Assembly (NCBI GenBank): GCA_035293045.1
Contig: DATDOY010000135.1
Coordinates: 1-8,249, forward strand
DNA: 8,249 nucleotides
Direction of reading: 5' to 3'
DNA from: DATDOY01 sp035293045
Lineage (GTDB): Bacteria; Actinomycetota; Acidimicrobiia; IMCC26256; JACPCJ01
Shown: positions 4,768-8,249 of the stretch, piece after piece
Position numbering within the stretch: position 1 is the stretch's first letter
Layout of the letters: every line of letters starts with the position of its first letter
The notes under the pieces: generated by a model
The model's database searches: none
Seen by the model: the letters and a program-made list of their open reading frames with translations, nothing else
What the model was told of the DNA's origin: nothing
Program-made: the position numbers and the translations under genes

Positions 4768-6645
4768 ATGGCGGGCATGTGGCATGCGGCGTGGGGATTC
4801 CGGCGGGATCGAGACGAGATCGACGGTCGCCGCATCGACCGAGCCCTCGTGTTGCGCGTCCTCGGCTTCGCCCGCCCATACCGCAAGACCATCGCCCTCT
4901 TCCTTGGCGTGATCGTGCTCGTGGCGTTGCTCGAGGTGGCTCCCCTCCTCCTCCTTCGCGAGATCATCGACCAAGCGATTCCCGATCGCGACCAGGGCCT
5001 CGTCACCGTGCTCGCCCTCGCCACCATCGGCGTCTTCGTCCTCACGGCGCTCCTCGGACTCGTCGAGCGGTGGTGCTCGGCATCCATCGGAGAGGGACTG
5101 ATCTACGACCTGCGGGTGGCGCTCTTCGACCATGTGCAGCAGATGCCGATCTCGTTCTTCACCCGCACGCAAACCGGGGCGCTCGTCTCCCGTCTCAACA
5201 ACGACGTCGTCGGCGCTCAGCGCGCCCTCACCAACACGCTCGGGACGGTGACGTCGAATGCCATCGGCGTCGCGACCACGCTCGCCGTGATGCTGACCCT
5301 CGAATGGCGTCTCACGCTCGCGACGCTCGCAGTGCTGCCCGGTTTCGTCTTCGCCGCGCGTCGCATCGGCGGACGCCTGACCGACGTGACCCGGGAACAG
5401 ATGGATCACAACGCGGCGATGAGCAACCGGATGACTGAGCGGTTCAACGTCGCCGGCGCCTTGCTGATGATCCTCTTCGGGCGTCGCAGCGCCGAGACCG
5501 GCCAGTTCGCCGAGCGCGCCGACGCCGTGCGTCGGGCCGGGATCCGCTCCGCCATGTTGATGCGCGCCCTCATGTTGGTGCTCGGCCTCGTCGCCGCGCT
5601 CGGTACGGCGGCGGTGTACTGGTTCGGCGCCCGCCTGGTGATCACGGGGGCCCTCACCATCGGCACGGTCGTCGCCTTCGCTGGATACGTGCAGCGCCTG
5701 TACCAGCCGCTCACCCAACTCACCAACGCCCGCGTCGAGATCCTCACCGCCTTCGTCGCCTTCGAGCGGGTGTTCGAAGTGCTCGACCTGCCGCGTTATG
5801 TCGACGAGCGCGAGGGGGCCGTCGAACTGACCTCGCCGCGAGGTGAGATCACGTTCGACCGCGTCACGTTCGAATACCCGACGGGCGCCGGGATCGGGCT
5901 CGCCAGCCTCGAGGAGGACGCGCCCACGCTGTCCGCGGCCAGCGCGGGCCCGGTCTTGGTCGACGTCAGCTTCACCGCCGCGCCGGGCGAGATGATCGCG
6001 CTCGTGGGCCCCTCTGGGGCGGGCAAGAGCACGCTCGTCTCGCTGGTGCCGCGGCTCTACGACGCCACCTCCGGTCGGGTGCTCTTCGACGGCCACGACG
6101 TGCGTGAGCTCACCCTCGAGTCTCTGCGCGGCGCCATCGGCGTGGTGCCCCAGGATCCGCACCTGTATCACGTCACGATCGCAGAGAACTTGCGCTATGC
6201 GAATCCCGACGCCAGCGAGAGCGACCTTGTCGAGGCGTGCCGAATGGCGCGGATCCACGACCTCATCGCGTCCCTCCCGGAGGGCTATGCGACCGTCGTC
6301 GGTGACCGCGGCTATCGACTCTCAGGAGGCGAGAAGCAGCGACTCGCCATCGCACGCATGTTGCTCAAGGATCCGGCCGTCGTGATCCTCGACGAGGCCA
6401 CGTCTCATCTCGACTCCGAGTCGGAGTTGTTGATCCAGCGTGCCCTCGCCGACGCCCTCGCCGGCCGCACCAGCCTCGTGATCGCCCATCGACTCTCGAC
6501 CATCGTCGCCGCCGACTCGATCCTCGTCCTCGACCGAGGCGGCATCGTGCAGCAAGGGCCCCACGCCCACCTCCTCAAGGAGGGCGGGCTCTACGCCGAG
6601 TTGTACCGCACGCAATATCGCGAGCGGGCGACCGAATCCGCCTGA
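4768..6645 (+). CDS. ABC exporter, fused membrane and ATPase domains (MdlB/MsbA-like)
   Basis: From the ATG at 4768 the protein has 625 residues, usual for a half-transporter that works as a dimer in the cytoplasmic membrane. Six membrane segments are visible at about 41-63, 78-99, 155-177, 180-198, 263-287 and 290-310. The ATPase domain is complete: A-loop Y370, Walker A G414-P-S-G-A-G-K-S-T422, Q462, signature L518-S-G-G-E522, Walker B with D542 and E543, D-loop around L548-D549, H574. It should be active. A 20-25 residue insert (about 372-395, with A-S-L-E-E-D) between the A-loop and the next strand is, from memory, common in actinobacterial exporters. The substrate cannot be told. The ATG at 4768 is chosen because GAGG lies 5 bases upstream and because the frame further upstream is repeat DNA and antisense to the dehydrogenase; ATG 4777 is an alternative. 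No partner half-transporter is adjacent, so a homodimer is likely. Confidence 0.95.
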   Translation: MAGMWHAAWGFRRDRDEIDGRRIDRALVLRVLGFARPYRKTIALFLGVIVLVALLEVAPLLLLREIIDQAIPDRDQGLVTVLALATIGVFVLTALLGLVERWCSASIGEGLIYDLRVALFDHVQQMPISFFTRTQTGALVSRLNNDVVGAQRALTNTLGTVTSNAIGVATTLAVMLTLEWRLTLATLAVLPGFVFAARRIGGRLTDVTREQMDHNAAMSNRMTERFNVAGALLMILFGRRSAETGQFAERADAVRRAGIRSAMLMRALMLVLGLVAALGTAAVYWFGARLVITGALTIGTVVAFAGYVQRLYQPLTQLTNARVEILTAFVAFERVFEVLDLPRYVDEREGAVELTSPRGEITFDRVTFEYPTGAGIGLASLEEDAPTLSAASAGPVLVDVSFTAAPGEMIALVGPSGAGKSTLVSLVPRLYDATSGRVLFDGHDVRELTLESLRGAIGVVPQDPHLYHVTIAENLRYANPDASESDLVEACRMARIHDLIASLPEGYATVVGDRGYRLSGGEKQRLAIARMLLKDPAVVILDEATSHLDSESELLIQRALADALAGRTSLVIAHRLSTIVAADSILVLDRGGIVQQGPHAHLLKEGGLYAELYRTQYRERATESA

Positions 6646-6689
6646 CTCGTCCCCCAATCTGGACGAATCGGAGTGAACCTGACGGGCTA

Positions 6690-6711
6690 GTTCTCAGGAT
6701 CGCGTGAGAAC
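6690..6711. promoter_or_regulatory. Inverted repeat GTTCTCA-N8-TGAGAAC, terminator or operator candidate
   Basis: A perfect 7-bp inverted repeat with an 8-base spacer lies 44 bases after the exporter stop and about 86 bases before the kinase start. The spacer begins with GGATCG, which can pair instead with CGATCC at 6711-6716, so two exclusive hairpins are possible in RNA. There is no T-run, so it is not a classic terminator. A dimeric repressor site is equally plausible. Confidence 0.35.
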
Positions 6712-6730
6712 GATCCGAACGGGCCATGGA

Positions 6731-6743
6731 GGAACCGGGTTCC
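6731..6743. promoter_or_regulatory. 13-bp palindrome GGAACC-G-GGTTCC upstream of kinase gene
   Basis: A perfect 6-1-6 inverted repeat lies in the leader of the kinase gene, about 53 bases before its start. GGAAC also looks like the -35 of ECF-sigma promoters, but no matching -10 is seen at 16-17 bases. A TACGCT hexamer (6749-6754) just downstream is a possible housekeeping -10, which would place the palindrome over the promoter spacer. Confidence 0.35.
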
Positions 6744-6796
6744 CCCCGTACGCTCACAAGTATCGCGAATCGGGGCAACTTCACGGCTGGCGGGGA

Positions 6797-8249
6797 ATGA
6801 ACCACGACATCACGATGCCACTGGACGCGACCGGACCGGACGCCGCTCCGCGCCGACCGATGCTGTTCGCCAACCGCTACGTCGCGACCGCGCTGCTCGA
6901 GGACGGCGTCGGCATGACCACCCACCGAGGAGTGGATCTCGACACCGGAGCGGACATCGTCGTCAAGTCCACCCCGGTCGATCTCGTCCCAGAGGGGAAC
7001 CGGCGGCTTCTCGGCCACGAAGCCACCGTGCTGGCAAGCATCGACAGCCCGAACGTGTCACCGGTCTCGGCGGTCGGTGTCGATGCCGGCCGCTTCTTCG
7101 TGGTCATGCCACTCGTGGTGGGCGTCACGCTCGAAGAACGACTCCTCCAAGGACCGCTCGACCTCGCCGATGCATTCACCGTCGCCGAGGGTCTGTTGGC
7201 CGCGCTCGCCGACATGGCCCGAGTGGGAATCCTGCACCGGGACATCAAGCCGGCCAACGTCATCGTGTCCGAGCGGTCTCCGATCGCACGCGTCACGCTG
7301 ATCGACTTCGGCCTGTCGCGAAGCGACCACCTCGATGGTCCCCTCCACGACCTGGCGCTCGGATCCGCCCGCTATACCTCCCCCGAGCAGGCGGGCCTCA
7401 TCAGCCATGGTGTCGACGAGCGGTCCGACCTGTACTCCGCCGGCGCCGTCATCTTCGAGATGCTCGTCGGGCGGCCGCCGTTCGGCGGACCCAGCGTCCG
7501 CGAGATGCTGCGCCAGCACGTCACGGCGCCGGTGCCCAGCCTTCGGTCGCTCGGTGCCCAGGCCCCGCGAGCGCTCGACGAGCTGGTGCGCCGGCTCCTC
7601 GAGAAGGATCCGAGAAACCGATATCAGACGACGGAGGCGGCGCTGGCCGACCTGCGCGAGATTCGCGACGCGATCAAGTCTGGGGTCGAGGATCCGCGCG
7701 TCGTCATCGGCGCCCACGATCGCCGGTGTTGCGCCCTCGGCCAACCGACCTTCGTGGGGCGGGAAGCAGAGCTCGGCCGCCTCGGCGACCTCTGCGCTCG
7801 GATGACAAGAGACCACCGTCTCCTCATCGGCATCGAGGCCGAGTCGGGACGGGGCAAGTCGCGGCTGCTCGACGAGTTCGCCGCCCGGTGCAGCGCGCGG
7901 GGTGCATGGGTCGTGCGTGGGCAGGGCGTCGACCAGATGGCCCAGCGGCCGTTCCAGACGCTCCAAGGGATCGTGGATGCCGTGGTCGCCGCGGCCTCGA
8001 CCGACGAAGGGTTTGCGCGTCGGATTCGCGACGGACTCGGTGACCATCGGGCAGCTGCATGTTCTGCTCTCCCCGGCCTGTGCGAAGTGCTCGACCCTGA
8101 CCCGTCGGAAGCCCTCGGTCCCGAAGCATTTGGTTCCGACCGGAGCATCGCTGCGATCGCGGCCCTTCTCGACGCCCTCGGTGACGCCGATCGCCCGGCC
8201 GTGCTCCTCCTCGACGACTGTCAGTGGGCCGATCCGCTCACGGTGAAGC
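6797..8249 (+). CDS. Ser/Thr protein kinase fused to AAA_16-type ATPase (PknK-like, 3' end outside window)
   Basis: The frame is open from the ATG at 6797 to the right edge: 484 residues and no stop. Residues about 27-290 are a Hanks-type kinase. It has a Gly loop at G37-V-G39, K57 (VVK), E75 as the helix-C Glu, catalytic loop H147-R-D-I-K-P-A-N154, D170-F-G172, S195-P-E197 and D211. All key residues are present, so it should be active. After a linker, F319-V-G-R-E-A-E-L starts an AAA_16/MalT-like ATPase with Walker A A348-E-S-G-R-G-K-S355 and Walker B V469-L-L-L-D-D474 followed by C-Q-W-A-D-P. This order is known from PknK of mycobacteria and from large kinase-ATPase-sensor proteins. The missing C-terminus could hold TPR repeats, GAF, histidine kinase or a DNA-binding domain. 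No transmembrane helix occurs in the visible part. The start is uncertain: GGGGA touches the ATG at 6797, and ATGs at 6815 and 6860 are also in frame. Confidence 0.93.
   Translation, partial: MNHDITMPLDATGPDAAPRRPMLFANRYVATALLEDGVGMTTHRGVDLDTGADIVVKSTPVDLVPEGNRRLLGHEATVLASIDSPNVSPVSAVGVDAGRFFVVMPLVVGVTLEERLLQGPLDLADAFTVAEGLLAALADMARVGILHRDIKPANVIVSERSPIARVTLIDFGLSRSDHLDGPLHDLALGSARYTSPEQAGLISHGVDERSDLYSAGAVIFEMLVGRPPFGGPSVREMLRQHVTAPVPSLRSLGAQAPRALDELVRRLLEKDPRNRYQTTEAALADLREIRDAIKSGVEDPRVVIGAHDRRCCALGQPTFVGREAELGRLGDLCARMTRDHRLLIGIEAESGRGKSRLLDEFAARCSARGAWVVRGQGVDQMAQRPFQTLQGIVDAVVAAASTDEGFARRIRDGLGDHRAAACSALPGLCEVLDPDPSEALGPEAFGSDRSIAAIAALLDALGDADRPAVLLLDDCQWADPLTVK

Larger units (their letters stand above)
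4568..4783 (+). repeat. 100-bp tandem repeat: two full units plus a partial third
   Basis: Unit 1 is 4568-4667 and unit 2 is 4668-4767. They differ at 6 of 100 positions by hand comparison. A partial third copy starts at 4768 and gives the start codon region of the ABC exporter, ending near 4783. Each full unit begins with ATGGCGGG and holds two perfect hairpins, then a spacer ending in GGAGCAACGAGGA before the next ATG. The third copy lacks 30 bases holding the first hairpin. The 14-mer GGCGGGCATGTGGC recurs at 4600, 4700 and 4770. The period of 100 is not a multiple of 3, so the repeat is not a coding repeat. No partial copy is seen before 4568. Confidence 0.95.

Noticed and set aside
4568..4783. 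The repeat region considered as a CRISPR array or coding repeat
   Set aside because: Units are 100 bp, adjacent and without unique spacers, and no cas gene is seen. The period is not a multiple of three, so it cannot encode a protein repeat.
4666..6258. A 530-residue open frame on the minus strand
   Set aside because: It lies opposite the intact ABC exporter and is rich in charged, low-complexity residues typical of the antisense of GC-rich coding DNA. It has no recognisable domain.
7058..8047. A 329-residue open frame on the minus strand
   Set aside because: It is opposite the kinase-ATPase gene, whose kinase and Walker motifs are all in the plus frame. It is a codon-bias shadow.

Overview
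The window is GC-rich, densely coded, chromosome-like DNA. Gene content suggests a high-GC actinobacterium, possibly of the Acidimicrobiia type or a mycobacterial relative: an acyl-CoA dehydrogenase/MaoC pair, two alpha/beta-hydrolase–class III cyclase fusions, an exporter of the actinobacterial type, and a PknK-like kinase/ATPase. The taxonomy is inferred from gene content and style only. No RNA gene, CRISPR array, transposase or phage gene is visible.

Minus strand, read right to left (4520 to 1), is one compact gene string. It holds an acyl-CoA dehydrogenase (4520-3345), hydrolase-cyclase fusion B (3341-2004), hydrolase-cyclase fusion A (about 2011-638), a MaoC-like hydratase (641-129), and the start of a probable CBS-domain protein (69 to beyond the left edge). 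Spacing is a 3-bp gap, an overlap or near-abutment, a 4-bp ATGA overlap, and a gap of about 59 bp. This implies cotranscription and translational coupling.

Plus strand, after a 247-bp divergent intergenic region, carries a single-polypeptide ABC exporter (4768-6645). A 151-bp gap with two inverted repeats follows, then the first 484 residues of a Ser/Thr kinase fused to an AAA_16-type ATPase (6797 to beyond the right edge).

The most interesting part is the minus-strand operon. Two cAMP/cGMP cyclase-like proteins sit between two acyl-CoA catabolic enzymes. Their N-terminal alpha/beta-hydrolase domains have lost the nucleophilic serine, by a different substitution in each copy, and appear to lack the acid as well. 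The cyclase domains keep both metal aspartates and are almost identical between the copies, including long identical DNA stretches. This suggests a pair of pseudo-hydrolase ligand sensors with different pockets and one common second-messenger output, coupled to acyl-CoA metabolism. The second oddity is a 100-bp tandem repeat in the divergent intergenic region. It carries two hairpins, a ribosome binding site and a start codon in every copy, so the period of 100 places an ATG in each of the three frames upstream of and at the exporter start.
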